DNA of 64,000 nt from Clostridia bacterium (lineage in GTDB: Bacteria; Bacillota; Clostridia; Oscillospirales; QAKW01), in contig JAGBEI010000026.1 in NCBI GenBank assembly GCA_017937065.1, positions 62,001-126,000 on the forward strand. The letters run 5' to 3'. The notes beneath the pieces were generated by a model. That model saw nothing but the letters and a program-made list of their open reading frames with translations, made no database searches and was not told where the DNA came from. Position numbers and translations under genes: made by a program. Below, in pieces: positions 53,416-62,720 of the stretch (position 1 is the first letter of the stretch; every line of letters begins with the position of its first letter).

Positions 53416-54318
53416 ATGAAAAAACTCAACCTGCCAAAACTGAAAATGACAGCTTCTATGCTGATATTCGGCACTATCGGAATTTTTGTGCGCTCAGTTT
53501 CCGTGCCGTCAGGCATTTTGGCTGCACTTCGCGGATTTATAGGCGCGCTTTTCCTGATTATACTCACCTATATTTTAAAAAAGCGGATTTCATTTAAAGC
53601 CATTAAAGCAAATTTTATAATTCTCTTATTATCAGGTGCCGCAATAGGTATCAACTGGATACTGCTTTTTGAGTCTTACAGGCATACAACAGTGGCAAAA
53701 GCAACTTTATGCTATTATCTTGCGCCGATTTTTTTTGTAATAATCTCACCGTTTGTCCTGAATGAAAAGATGACATTGAAAAAGCTTTTGTGTACATTTG
53801 CAGCACTCGGCGGAATGATACTGATATCGGGTATAGTTGACAACGGTTTCAATCAAAATATATTTATGAAAGACGACTGGAAAGGAATTACACTTGCAGT
53901 CGGTGCTGCCGTGTTCTATGCTGCAGTCATGGTATCGAACAAAAAAATTCACGATATCGGCGCATTTGACAAAACAATCGTGCAGCTAATTACAGCTGCC
54001 ATTGTAATACTCCCCTACTCGCTTTCAGCAGAAACTATAAGCGCAACAAGCATAAATCCTAAAACAACAGTACTGACGGCTGTTATCGGTATACTTCATA
54101 CAGGTGTTGCATATGTGTTATATTTCAGTGCCGTCAAAGAGCTTCCGGCACAGTCAACGGCAATTTTAAGTTATATAGACCCTGCCGCGGCAGTGTTACT
54201 TTCCGTATTACTGTTAAATGAGACAATGAAACCGTTAAACTTTGTCGGCGCAGCAATGATATTAGGTGCCGCAATGCTCAGTGAGCTGCCCGGTAAAACA
54301 AAAGACCTGAAAAAATAA
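53416..54318 (+). CDS. EamA/DMT-family transporter
   Basis: A 300-residue membrane protein with ten hydrophobic segments in two EamA repeats (residues about 12-140 and 155-290). Typical points are VALAGILAALRGFIGALFL-like GILAALRGFIGALF, and the C-terminal YIDPAAAVLLSVLLLNE. A metabolite or amino acid exporter by family; substrate unknown. One base separates it from the U32 stop. Confidence 0.9.
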   Translation: MKKLNLPKLKMTASMLIFGTIGIFVRSVSVPSGILAALRGFIGALFLIILTYILKKRISFKAIKANFIILLLSGAAIGINWILLFESYRHTTVAKATLCYYLAPIFFVIISPFVLNEKMTLKKLLCTFAALGGMILISGIVDNGFNQNIFMKDDWKGITLAVGAAVFYAAVMVSNKKIHDIGAFDKTIVQLITAAIVILPYSLSAETISATSINPKTTVLTAVIGILHTGVAYVLYFSAVKELPAQSTAILSYIDPAAAVLLSVLLLNETMKPLNFVGAAMILGAAMLSELPGKTKDLKK

Positions 54319-54334
54319 ATTTTCTCAGGTCTTT
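54301..54334. terminator. Bidirectional terminator overlapping two convergent stops
   Basis: AAAGACCTGA and TCAGGTCTTT pair across an A/T-rich loop; the arms include the last codons of both convergent genes. Confidence 0.8.
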
Positions 54335-55097
54335 ATTTTATTATCGCAGATACAGCATACATAATGCCGAAAATAACCGGCTGATGCAGCACATATACCC
54401 AAAGCGAATACTTTCCGCAAATTTCAAGCGGCACACACCGCTTTGTATAGAACCACTTCGGAAACACACCGTTTTTGATATATTTTCCGACATAAGTACC
54501 GACAAGAAACAAAAATAAATACGGAAACAACGGGTAATAATCACCGTATGACCCTATTCCCTGCGGCAGAATACCGAAAATCATTAAAAAGTACGAGCTG
54601 CCGGTCGGTTCCGTTCTGTAAAACATATAGTAAGCAACAAAAAGCACCGTAAACAGCACAATGCCAACGGGCGGTTTGATTTTATCCAGCCATCTTTTCA
54701 GCAACGCATACAATATCATTGAAAGACCAATCATATGCAAAATGCCGAAATATATATTAAGTCCGTAAAAACCCATCGCAGGCATAACAACACAGGTAGC
54801 AAAAGAAACTACAAGCGCCGCTGCAAAAACAATAAGTCCACGCTTTAAAACACTCCGACTGTAATTTGTACAAATTCCCGATACAAGCAGGAAAACCGCA
54901 ACAAACAACAGCTGAAGCAATAAAAACGCCTCTGAATACAGGATTTCAAAGCTCTTTTCAAAAATAATTTCAAAGGATACGAGCGCATGATGCAGCACCA
55001 TTCCCAGAACCGCCGCACCACGCAGGATATCAAGCATATATACACGTTTTTTTACATGTTTTACTTTGCTGATATCATTTGAATTAATATCGGTCAT
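54333..55097 (-). CDS. Heparan-alpha-glucosaminide acetyltransferase-like membrane protein (DUF1624)
   Basis: A 254-residue membrane protein with about seven hydrophobic segments. The opening YMLDILRGAAVLGMVLHHAL is the signature of the HGSNAT/DUF1624 acyltransferase group, with a catalytic-type HH pair. The tail KYSLWVYVLHQPVIFGIMY also fits. Probable O- or N-acylation of a surface sugar, by family only. ATG at 55097 overlaps the upstream stop by one base; a GTG at 55100 is an equal choice. Confidence 0.82.
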   Translation of the reverse strand: MTDINSNDISKVKHVKKRVYMLDILRGAAVLGMVLHHALVSFEIIFEKSFEILYSEAFLLLQLLFVAVFLLVSGICTNYSRSVLKRGLIVFAAALVVSFATCVVMPAMGFYGLNIYFGILHMIGLSMILYALLKRWLDKIKPPVGIVLFTVLFVAYYMFYRTEPTGSSYFLMIFGILPQGIGSYGDYYPLFPYLFLFLVGTYVGKYIKNGVFPKWFYTKRCVPLEICGKYSLWVYVLHQPVIFGIMYAVSAIIK

Positions 55098-55549
55098 CAC
55101 TTTTCAGACTTTCTGATATTTTTTCGTGTTTCCGAAACACTCTCAAATCCCCGTCTCAGTGTATCCTCGGTCTTTTTAAGTACATTGTCGCAGTACTCGA
55201 CGGTAGCACCTCTCAGCTCTTTTGCCGCGCTCTGAGCATTGGCAACAACTTCATTTGCCTTTATCTGAGCATTTTTATAAATTTCCTCCTGGGAAAGCAT
55301 ACGCTTTGCCTGCGTCTGAGCCGCAGTTATTATTCCCTCCGACTCAATACGCGCACGATTTATGATATCATCACGCTCTTTTATTATACGCTTGGATTTT
55401 TTTATCTCCTCAGGAAGATTAAGACGCATTTCCTTGACAAATTCCAATATCTGAGCACTGTCAACAACAGTCCTCCCTCCCGACATGGGCAGCGTCCACG
55501 AATTTTCTACAAGATCCTCCAAAGCGTTCAATATTTCTTCAAAATCCAT
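55097..55549 (-). CDS. Coiled-coil protein, DivIVA/ATP-synthase-b-like
   Basis: A 150-residue charged helical protein with a heptad pattern from about residue 45 to 140 and Ala-rich faces (ARIESEGIITAAQTQAKR in part, KANEVVANAQSAAKEL). The start (MDFEEILNALEDLVENSWTLP) and the short SGGRTVVDS link are typical of a clostridial protein found beside coaD and often labelled ATPase subunit, though it has no nucleotide motif. A scaffolding or division role is possible but unproven. GAGAGG precedes the ATG. Confidence 0.75.
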   Translation of the reverse strand: MDFEEILNALEDLVENSWTLPMSGGRTVVDSAQILEFVKEMRLNLPEEIKKSKRIIKERDDIINRARIESEGIITAAQTQAKRMLSQEEIYKNAQIKANEVVANAQSAAKELRGATVEYCDNVLKKTEDTLRRGFESVSETRKNIRKSEK

Positions 55550-55580
55550 TTTTTAACCTCTCTTAAACTATTTCTCTTAA

Positions 55581-56081
55581 TTATTGATTTTTTGCATTTA
55601 GTCTGTTTTTTATATCCGCCAGTACAACAGGCGGTACAAAATCAGTAATATCACCGCCGTTGCGTGCAATTTCCTTTACAATACTTGACGACAGATACAT
55701 GTATTTTGAATTTGTTGTCAAAAATATTGTCTCCAGCTCTTTATTGATTTTTTTATTTGTAAGCGCCATCTGAAACTCGTATTCAAAGTCAGTCACAGCA
55801 CGCAGACCGCGGATAATAGTTATCACATTAATTCTTTTTACATATTCCGCCAAAAGCCCTGTAAAGGTACATACCTCTACATTTGAAATATTTTCCGTAC
55901 ATTTCTTGATCATATCCATGCGTTCTTCAATAGTAAAGCTGCTGCTTTTTGCAGAATTTGTAAGCACTGCAACGTACAGCTTATCAAACATTTTTGCAGA
56001 TCGCTTAATGATATCCATATGACCCTTAGTTATAGGGTCAAACGAACCGGGATAGATAGCATTTTTCTTATCTGACTTCAA
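55581..56081 (-). CDS. coaD: Pantetheine-phosphate adenylyltransferase
   Basis: A 166-residue enzyme that joins ATP and 4'-phosphopantetheine to dephospho-CoA, the fourth step of CoA synthesis. The nucleotidyl-transferase motif YPGSFDPITKGHMD and the C-terminal YMYLSSSIVKEIA loop are intact. TTG at 56081, eight bases after AGGAG, gives the usual length; a TTG at 56099 would place the ribosome site inside the gene. It overlaps the rsmD end by 14 bases. Confidence 0.96.
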   Translation of the reverse strand: MKSDKKNAIYPGSFDPITKGHMDIIKRSAKMFDKLYVAVLTNSAKSSSFTIEERMDMIKKCTENISNVEVCTFTGLLAEYVKRINVITIIRGLRAVTDFEYEFQMALTNKKINKELETIFLTTNSKYMYLSSSIVKEIARNGGDITDFVPPVVLADIKNRLNAKNQ

Positions 56082-56634
56082 CCTTTTCACTCCTGTCAAG
56101 GATCGTAATCTTTATCTGAGAATACAAATACTCGCGCCTGACCGTAAAACCCACAGACGAAATTTGATCACCTTCAGCACTTTCGCAGACAACAACAGCA
56201 TTACTGTCAAGTATATCGCTTTTACACAGCAGAGACAGTGAATCATTAATAAGCGATTGACCGTAAGGCGGGTCAAGAAACACAAGAGACACTTTACGTC
56301 CGGTATTTTTAATTATTTTAACACACTCTGTATGTGTTTTGCAAGTAAGCTGAGATATTTTTGCAAAATCACAGGCATTTATATTTTTTTCAATTATTTT
56401 GCATGCATCTATGCTGCTGTCATTGAAAAAGCAAAAGCTCGCACCGCGGGAAAGAGCCTCTAACCCGAGCTGACCGCTTCCTGAAAACAAATCCAGTACT
56501 GTCTTGCCGTCTATTTCAAACTGTATGGCGTTAAAGAACGCCTGTTTTACCCGTTCCAGCGTAGGACGCGTACTGTTGCCCTCAAGCGACAACAGCTTTT
56601 TGCCGCGCCGCAAGCCGGAGGTAATCCGCATCAT
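56068..56634 (-). CDS. rsmD: 16S rRNA (guanine(966)-N(2))-methyltransferase RsmD
   Basis: A 188-residue methyltransferase. SAM site DLFSGSGQLGLEALSRGA and catalytic LDPPYG are present; MRITSGLRRGKKL at the start and RPTLERVKQAFFN are family features. ATG at 56634 has AAGGAGGA about six bases upstream; the earlier ATG at 56640 abuts that site. Lies between uvrC and coaD, the common arrangement rsmD-coaD. Confidence 0.96.
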   Translation of the reverse strand: MMRITSGLRRGKKLLSLEGNSTRPTLERVKQAFFNAIQFEIDGKTVLDLFSGSGQLGLEALSRGASFCFFNDSSIDACKIIEKNINACDFAKISQLTCKTHTECVKIIKNTGRKVSLVFLDPPYGQSLINDSLSLLCKSDILDSNAVVVCESAEGDQISSVGFTVRREYLYSQIKITILDRSEKVEVR

Positions 56635-58436
56635 AAGCATTCCTCCTTAAAATGTAAATAAATTTTCTCCGCCAAAGCACGAGAAATACCCGATGTGTCG
56701 GCAAGCTGGTCTATACTCGCTTTTTTAATATTATCAAGCGTTTTAAATTTATCCATAAGCGCCTTATACCTCGATTTTCCCACTCCCTCGACTGCCATAA
56801 GCTCAGAAGACAGCATGCTTTTACTCTTTTTCTTTTGCATGTATGTAATTGCGTAGCGGTGTACCTCATCCTGCAGAGCGGTAAAAAATTTAAATACCGC
56901 AGGGTTTGTACGTATATCAACTTCGCCTTGCAAACCTACACAGGCGCGTGTGCGGTGCTTTCTGTCCTTAACAAGCCCGAACACTGCAATTCCGTAGCCT
57001 GACACCAGCTCATAAACCGCATTAAGATGACCGACGCCGCCGTCAAGAAAAATAATATCGGGCTTTTTATCAAACCCCTCAGATGCGTTTTCCATGCGCT
57101 TCAGCCTGCGTTCTATCATTTCATAGGTATGCTTATAGTCATCCTGTACCAAATCATCAAACTTAAATTTTTTATATTCGCTTTTACGAAATCTCCCGTC
57201 CTCCCAGACAATCATACCGCCGACAATACTGTCGCCGCCAAAATGAGAAATATCGTACATTTCTATTCTGGAAGGAATATCGGTAATGCCGAGCATCTGC
57301 GCAATCTGCCCCATAAGCTTGCCGGAACGCACGCCGTTCGATTTTTTTTCTGCAAGCTTTTCCAACGCATTTTTGCGGCACATGTCCAACAGACGAACAT
57401 TTTCTCCCTTGCGTGCCTCAAACAGACGAACTGCCGTTCCTCTCTGCGCGGAAAGCCACTGTGTTAAAAGCTCATGTGTGCCCGGCAGTCTGCTCACGGC
57501 AATTTCCTTTGGTATCATATCCTTTTGCTGATAATACCGCTCTATAAAAACACCGATGATATCTTCGGCAGAATCGGTCATAAATACAGTATCCTGGAAC
57601 AGAAGCTTGCCCTGACGTATATGCATAACAGAAAAGCAGACCTCGTTTTCAAGCTCCGAATAGGCTATGATATCGCGGTTAACATCAGGGGACAAAACAA
57701 TAACCTGCTTAGACTCAAGCCGCTTTATGCTTCTGATTCTGTCGCGAAGAACAGCTGCCTTTTCAAATTCCATACTTTCGCTCAGCTCATTCATCTGAAG
57801 CTCAAGCTCATTTATAACACGTCTGTAATCTCCGTTCAAAAAGGCTATCGCCTGATTAACATTTGCCCTATATTCATCGGCGGAAACCTTTCCCGTACAG
57901 ATACCGATACATTTTCCTATATGATAATTGAGACACGGACGAAACTTATTAAAATCACGCGGAAAGACATGTTTACAGCTGTAAAGACCGAATACGGAAT
58001 TTATTGTACGAATAATTTCCCATACCGATTTTGAGGACTGAAACGGGCCGAAATAACGGTAACCCGTGTCACTGCGGCGCCTTGAAAGTGTAAAGTGCGG
58101 AAAATCAGTGTTCTTGCTAAGTGCTATGTACGGATATGTTTTATCGTCCTTTAAAAGTATGTTGTACTTGGGTCTATGCTGCTTAATCAGATTATTTTCA
58201 AGTATGAGCGCTTCGAGCTCAGACCTTGTAACGATGTACTCGAAATGATCGATGTTGGAAACCATTTTAAGTACCTTAGGCGTATGCTGGGAGTTTGCTG
58301 CAAAATACTGACTGACGCGGTTTTTAAGATTTTTTGCCTTTCCTACATATATAATATCATCATCGGCATTTTTCATTATATACACGCCAGGATTTGACGT
58401 GAGCACCGCAAGCTTGTCCTGTATTTTTTTGTTCAC
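56631..58436 (-). CDS. uvrC: Excinuclease ABC subunit C
   Basis: A 601-residue dual-incision nuclease of nucleotide excision repair. N-terminal GIY-YIG domain (PGVYIMKNADDDIIYVGKAK in part), central UVR motif (MEFEKAAVLRDRI) that binds UvrB, RNase H-like C-terminal nuclease (YDISHFGGDSIVGGMIV) and helix-hairpin-helix end (VEGVGKSRYKALMDKF). GTG start with AAGGAGGT six bases upstream. Own promoter at 58462-58490; rsmD follows with overlap. Confidence 0.97.
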   Translation of the reverse strand: MNKKIQDKLAVLTSNPGVYIMKNADDDIIYVGKAKNLKNRVSQYFAANSQHTPKVLKMVSNIDHFEYIVTRSELEALILENNLIKQHRPKYNILLKDDKTYPYIALSKNTDFPHFTLSRRRSDTGYRYFGPFQSSKSVWEIIRTINSVFGLYSCKHVFPRDFNKFRPCLNYHIGKCIGICTGKVSADEYRANVNQAIAFLNGDYRRVINELELQMNELSESMEFEKAAVLRDRIRSIKRLESKQVIVLSPDVNRDIIAYSELENEVCFSVMHIRQGKLLFQDTVFMTDSAEDIIGVFIERYYQQKDMIPKEIAVSRLPGTHELLTQWLSAQRGTAVRLFEARKGENVRLLDMCRKNALEKLAEKKSNGVRSGKLMGQIAQMLGITDIPSRIEMYDISHFGGDSIVGGMIVWEDGRFRKSEYKKFKFDDLVQDDYKHTYEMIERRLKRMENASEGFDKKPDIIFLDGGVGHLNAVYELVSGYGIAVFGLVKDRKHRTRACVGLQGEVDIRTNPAVFKFFTALQDEVHRYAITYMQKKKSKSMLSSELMAVEGVGKSRYKALMDKFKTLDNIKKASIDQLADTSGISRALAEKIYLHFKEECL

Positions 58437-58461
58437 GGCGCCACCTCCTTAATGTAAACTT

Positions 58462-58490
58462 ATTATATCAAAATATATACACTTTTTCAA
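58462..58490 (-). promoter_or_regulatory. Promoter of the uvrC-rsmD-coaD operon
   Basis: On the minus strand TTGAAA (58490-58485), a 17-base spacer and TATAAT (58467-58462), 25 bases before the uvrC start. Confidence 0.88.
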
Positions 58491-58497
58491 TCGCAAT

Positions 58498-58527
58498 TTG
58501 ACAACATATATCAGTAAATGATATAAT
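58498..58527 (+). promoter_or_regulatory. Promoter of the HAD-TmrB pair
   Basis: TTGACA (58498-58503), an 18-base spacer and TATAAT (58522-58527). Divergent from the uvrC promoter with -35 boxes only eight bases apart. A small ACCGCACTGCGGT dyad follows at about 58543-58555. Confidence 0.85.
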
Positions 58528-58578
58528 AAGACTTATTAGTGACCGCACTGCGGTTTATGTTAAAATTAAGGTGATATT

Positions 58579-59223
58579 TTGAAAAAAGCTGTAATTTTTG
58601 ATTTGGACGGCACGCTTTTGAATACGCTTAAATCCATTGCACAATGCGCAAATGCGGCTCTTGAAAAGTTCGGGCTTCCCGCTGTTGAGCAAGAAATATA
58701 TCCTCAGTTTGTCGGGCACGGTGCGCAAGCACTTATACGCGGAGTTTTCAAGTTCGTACATGCAGACTCTGAAATATTTAATGATTTTCAGCGTGAATTT
58801 CTTGAGATATATAATAAAAACGGTGCTGACAACATTTCTGTCTACCCCGGAATATTTGAGCTTTTGCAAGAGCTGCGTAAAAGAGAAATCAAAACTGCCG
58901 TATTGTCAAACAAACCTCACGCAATAGTTAAACACGCCTGTGCTGAATTTTTCCCGAATATGTTTGATGTAGTTTACGGGCAGCGAGACAATATTCCTGC
59001 AAAGCCTGATCCGTTTATGGTCAGAAAAATTCTCAACGAGCTTAACGTCAGCGTTAAAGACTGCATTTACTGCGGCGACAGCGGCGTGGATATTGACACC
59101 GGCAGGAATGCAGGCGCGCTTACACTCGGCGCTGCATGGGGGTTTTACTCAGACACTCAGTTTGCCAAGGCGGACGGCATACTGAAATTTCCGCAGGATA
59201 TGCTTGGCTACATAAAGTTATGA
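58579..59223 (+). CDS. HAD-family phosphoglycolate phosphatase-like protein
   Basis: A 214-residue HAD hydrolase with subclass I helical cap. Motif I FDLDGTLLNT (D8, D10), motif II AVLSNKPH, motif III Lys in AKPDPFMV, motif IV YCGDSGVDIDTGRNAG. All catalytic residues in place. TTG start at 58579 with AAGGTGA seven bases upstream. Typical role: removal of phosphoglycolate made in DNA repair; equally a general sugar-phosphate phosphatase. Stop overlaps the start of the next gene (ATGA). Confidence 0.9.
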   Translation: MKKAVIFDLDGTLLNTLKSIAQCANAALEKFGLPAVEQEIYPQFVGHGAQALIRGVFKFVHADSEIFNDFQREFLEIYNKNGADNISVYPGIFELLQELRKREIKTAVLSNKPHAIVKHACAEFFPNMFDVVYGQRDNIPAKPDPFMVRKILNELNVSVKDCIYCGDSGVDIDTGRNAGALTLGAAWGFYSDTQFAKADGILKFPQDMLGYIKL

Positions 59224-59807
59224 TATTATGGATTAACGGAGCTTTCGGAGCGGGAAAAACGACTGCCGCTTACGAACTTAAACGAAGAATTGACAACTCC
59301 TGTATATATGACCCTGAAAATATAGGTTATTTTATAAGAGAGAATATTCCTCGGCAAATAAACACCGAAGACAATTTTCAGGACTATAAATTATGGCGGG
59401 ATTTTAATTTTAAGATGCTAAGCTTTATAGCCGACAGCTTCGACGGAACAATTATCGTCCCCATGACTGTAACAAACCGCCAATATTATGACGAGTTAAT
59501 TTTAAAATTATCCGAACGCTATACTGTAAAACATTTCATTTTATACGCCTCAGAAAAAGTTATATTAAAACGATTGTCTACTCGATTTGAACGGAAAAAC
59601 TCCTGGGCAGCAAGAAAGGCGCGGGAATGTATCAACGCCTTTGACCGAAATATACCCGGCACTAAAATTATGACTGACAATATGGGAATAGATGAGATAA
59701 TACAGCAAATAGGAGAATTATCAGGAATTGTTTTAAACCGAGATAAACGCAGCAGGCTTACAAAAAAATTAAACAGACTCATTGTAAAAATAAAAAATAT
59801 CCGGTAA
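59220..59807 (+). CDS. TmrB-like P-loop nucleotide kinase
   Basis: A 195-residue P-loop protein. Walker A GAFGAGKTT comes right after the start (MILWINGAFGAGKTT), followed by IYDPENIGYFIR, which matches the TmrB tunicamycin-resistance family as I know it, and a lid-like LKRLSTRFERKNSW segment. Probable phosphotransferase on an unknown small molecule; a drug-resistance role is only inference. ATG at 59220 is placed by the Walker A position and the ATGA overlap with the HAD gene. Confidence 0.82.
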   Translation: MILWINGAFGAGKTTAAYELKRRIDNSCIYDPENIGYFIRENIPRQINTEDNFQDYKLWRDFNFKMLSFIADSFDGTIIVPMTVTNRQYYDELILKLSERYTVKHFILYASEKVILKRLSTRFERKNSWAARKARECINAFDRNIPGTKIMTDNMGIDEIIQQIGELSGIVLNRDKRSRLTKKLNRLIVKIKNIR

Positions 59808-59826
59808 TTTAAAATTAAGACAAAAT

Positions 59827-59858
59827 AAATACCCTGCCGAAAACGGCAGGGTATTTTA
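59827..59858. terminator. Bidirectional terminator after the TmrB-like gene
   Basis: AAATACCCTGCCG, loop AAAA, CGGCAGGGTATTT, followed by T-rich DNA; it also faces the surface-protein gene ending at 59868. Confidence 0.9.
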
Positions 59859-59867
59859 AATTCTAAA

Positions 59868-60812
59868 TCAGTCGGCAGAATCATTGCCTTCCGAGGGTGT
59901 TGATTCATCAGATGAATTTTCGCTATTGCTTATATTATTATCCACTTCAACTGTACCATCATCACTCTCCGTATTTTCAGGGGTTTCATTGTTCGGCTGA
60001 TTGGTATTGTCAAGCACGGACTCCGACGTCTGTGACGGCTGGATTTTATCTATCGACTGATTGGGCGACGGCGTCTGATCAGATTGTAAATCACCTGTCA
60101 CATCAGTAGTTGTTGTATCTGAGGGAGAGCCGGTGTCAGGCGTCTCTCCGTTGTGAACCGTCGTAGCATCAGATGCAGCTTCATTTGACGCGGGCGACTG
60201 AAGCGTCGGTATATCAGAAGAAATTTCATTTTTAACATCATCCGACTGTTGTAAAAGCAAAGAATTCTGTTGTATATTTTCCACACTCGCACCGATAGTA
60301 TCACCGTTTTTAATTCTCGTATCGGGGTCTACAGTGCATGTTCCCCAGCTTCCCTTAAATGAATACAGTCCGCCAGTTTGCGAGGTGTAAGTATAAACAA
60401 GATGATTTCCGGTGGCAATCACATCGGTATACTGCGGCTCAAGCTCATCACACTGAATCACGCAATAGCCCTTTGTTGCAGTACCGTACGCCGTTATCGT
60501 AATTTCATATTTATTATCCTTATATAAAAGAAATCTTCCGTCCGATTCAGGATTTACGTCTTCTTTCAGGGGCTCCTCTCCCGATAATTTAGTGATTTTT
60601 TGCACAGTAACATTCACGCCGTAATCGGCAGATTTTATATCCTGAAGCCGTGTCTGTGCATTTGCACTGAACCATGCAAGGCTCATACCCGCCATACACA
60701 CAACACAAATCACTATGCCTATAACAGACGGCATGAGCAGACGCACAATATTACGGTCCGACAGCTTTTCATGCTCAGGCATATAAAACAATGATTTAAA
60801 AAAACGCTTCAT
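59868..60812 (-). CDS. SipW-cognate signal protein with disordered S/T/E/N/P tail
   Basis: A 314-residue exported protein. A 28-residue polar head and a hydrophobic segment end in MSLAWFSANAQT, the AWF-x-A pattern of SipW-cognate signal peptides (TasA/camelysin group). A small beta-rich domain (about residues 55-170) is followed by a tail of about 140 residues made almost wholly of Ser, Thr, Asp, Glu, Asn, Pro and Gln, rather like a spacer or mineral- or wall-facing stalk. No sorting motif at the end. ATG at 60812 is preferred to GTG at 60818 for spacing from GGGAGG. Function unknown; last of the three surface genes. Confidence 0.75.
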   Translation of the reverse strand: MKRFFKSLFYMPEHEKLSDRNIVRLLMPSVIGIVICVVCMAGMSLAWFSANAQTRLQDIKSADYGVNVTVQKITKLSGEEPLKEDVNPESDGRFLLYKDNKYEITITAYGTATKGYCVIQCDELEPQYTDVIATGNHLVYTYTSQTGGLYSFKGSWGTCTVDPDTRIKNGDTIGASVENIQQNSLLLQQSDDVKNEISSDIPTLQSPASNEAASDATTVHNGETPDTGSPSDTTTTDVTGDLQSDQTPSPNQSIDKIQPSQTSESVLDNTNQPNNETPENTESDDGTVEVDNNISNSENSSDESTPSEGNDSAD

Positions 60813-60888
60813 TATCACACGTCCTCCCGATAAAATATATCAGATTATTACTATAATACTTTTTACTAAACCCGTTTATTCCCATTTC

Positions 60889-60967
60889 GGGAATCAAAGG
60901 GTACAAGTTAAAGCTAATACTTATACCCTTTGATTCCTGCCCGTCTTTAAGTAAAAGACGGGCGGGA
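60889..60967 (-). repeat. Paired-hairpin intergenic element, copy A
   Basis: On the minus strand, just after the stop of the beta-helix gene: hairpin I (60963-60939, GCCCGTCTTT with a TACT-type loop and AAAGACGGGC), then a long hairpin II (60937-60890) with outer arms GGAATCAAAGGGTA and TACCCTTTGATTCC. The second hairpin is shared in sequence with copy B at 62924. No T-run after hairpin II, so it is more than a simple terminator. Confidence 0.7.
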
Positions 60968-60983
60968 ACCGCAAAGTGCAAAA

Positions 60984-62696
60984 TTACTTTTTAAACATTA
61001 CGTAAGCGTCTGCGCAGCTTATCGTTCTGGCAGCGGATGCACCGCAGATATAAATATCACCGTTTTCATCGGCAAAAGTATTGCCGCCGGCATCTATACC
61101 GTCAATATTGACATAGTCAATATCAATTATGGAGTTTTTCATATTTTCAGATGAACCGAACTTATTGTTTCTTATTGTAATCTTCACATCAGTGTTTGAA
61201 TTATCTGCCGCCTGAATATGAATAAAGCGTTCACCGCTGACATTGTTTGAAAACTCACAGTTTGTGATAACAATTTCAGCACCTGCTTTAGGCGTTATCT
61301 GAATGGAATCCCACTGCGTATCTGCAAATGTGCATCCGTCAAATACAACCTTTCCGGTAAGACCCGAAGCGTATACATTAGACGCATTGTTTTTTGCATT
61401 TACAGGCTCGGCAAAGTTTACATTCTTAAATGTAACCTTATTATCCGCGCCGACATATACGGGGTTTTCAGATATGGTTTTGCCGTTTCCGTCTATGGTT
61501 ATATTCTTATTTACCGAAAGTGTGCTTGTAAGCACGATATCGTCAGTCAAAAGAATTGTATCGCCGTCATTAGCACCTGCAACTGCATTCTTAAACTCTT
61601 CAGTATCAGATGCGGTAGCCTTAACTACTGTATACCAGTCACCGTTTTTAACAACGGTATAACCGTCAGCAACAAAGTTTGCGGTCGGATTTTCAGTTTC
61701 ACTGTTAGAGGGGTCATACTTATAGAAGGAGCCGCCTCTTACTATGATTTTAGCCTCAGAGTTATCCTTTATATTAAGTGTCCACTTAGGAGTTACAGAC
61801 TTAAATGTACCGCCGTTAATTTCAATTACTCCGGTACCGGATGCATAAATCAGATCGTACTGATCATCATCTCCGCTGATATCCTGGGTAAAATAGCCGT
61901 CATTGATAATTACAGTACCGTTATCCGCCCACACAGCCATTGCGTATTTTTCCTTGCTTTCAACAGCGGTTACTGTGCCTTTTCCGCTTACAGTAACAAC
62001 CGCATTGTTTACAGCATGAATTGCACCGTCGTTGCCGTCCGCATAGATGGGTGTTTCCTCAAGGTTAACAGAAACCTCTTTGCCGTCTGCAACGATAGGA
62101 TCGCTGTACTGTGCATCTGCATCATAATCGTTTGAATTGCTGTCAAACTCATGTACCGCCTGTGTTGCAACAACTGAAATGCTGATGCCTGTAAGAGAAA
62201 GATTCATATACTCATTTCCGGCAGTCTGCTTCATAGTACCGCTGATAACAATCTCATCCGATACTGCCTGAGGAGCAAGAAAACCTTCTTTTGAAAGCTC
62301 AACCGTATCGCCGTTTTTATCGGTATAGCTGAAATCAATAGCTTCAAGGAGCTTTGCACTCCCTGCCAGACCATTAACGACAAGCTTATACTTCAGCGCA
62401 AGGCTTCCGTTGTTTTTAACTTTGACAGCCGGAAGCTCATACGTACAGCCGGGTTCCCACAGAACAGCGTCCGTACCCTCTTTTTTAATCCAGTTAAGAG
62501 TCGCATTTTCATCTATCTCGTTGCCGTTTTCATCAACGAGCTGCACATCAAGCTTACCTGATGTGATACTGCTTACGCTTGCAGTTGCCGAATCGGTGAA
62601 CCATGCAAAGGTCGAACCGATAAACATAGCCACACAGCAAAGCAGCGACAGCACGCTTAAAAGCAGTGCTCTTTGTGTATTTGTGCTTTTAGTCAT
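60984..62696 (-). CDS. SipW-cognate signal protein with TasA-like domain and parallel beta-helix
   Basis: A 570-residue exported surface protein. The signal region ends in GSTFAWFTDSATAS (about residues 26-39), the SipW-cognate pattern. Residues 40-180 read like a TasA/camelysin fibre domain (GKLDVQLVDENGNEIDENA). From about 200 the chain becomes a right-handed parallel beta-helix with Asn/Gly/Asp turns (VTVSGKGTVTAV, VIINDGYFTQD, IEINGGTFKSV, ITIRNNKFGSS). No wall-sorting LPxTG. No catalytic residues recognised; such helices may bind polysaccharide or build fibres. ATG at 62696 has GGAGGG ten bases upstream. Confidence 0.82.
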   Translation of the reverse strand: MTKSTNTQRALLLSVLSLLCCVAMFIGSTFAWFTDSATASVSSITSGKLDVQLVDENGNEIDENATLNWIKKEGTDAVLWEPGCTYELPAVKVKNNGSLALKYKLVVNGLAGSAKLLEAIDFSYTDKNGDTVELSKEGFLAPQAVSDEIVISGTMKQTAGNEYMNLSLTGISISVVATQAVHEFDSNSNDYDADAQYSDPIVADGKEVSVNLEETPIYADGNDGAIHAVNNAVVTVSGKGTVTAVESKEKYAMAVWADNGTVIINDGYFTQDISGDDDQYDLIYASGTGVIEINGGTFKSVTPKWTLNIKDNSEAKIIVRGGSFYKYDPSNSETENPTANFVADGYTVVKNGDWYTVVKATASDTEEFKNAVAGANDGDTILLTDDIVLTSTLSVNKNITIDGNGKTISENPVYVGADNKVTFKNVNFAEPVNAKNNASNVYASGLTGKVVFDGCTFADTQWDSIQITPKAGAEIVITNCEFSNNVSGERFIHIQAADNSNTDVKITIRNNKFGSSENMKNSIIDIDYVNIDGIDAGGNTFADENGDIYICGASAARTISCADAYVMFKK

Positions 62697-62720
62697 TTTC
62701 CATGACCCTCCGTAATTTTA

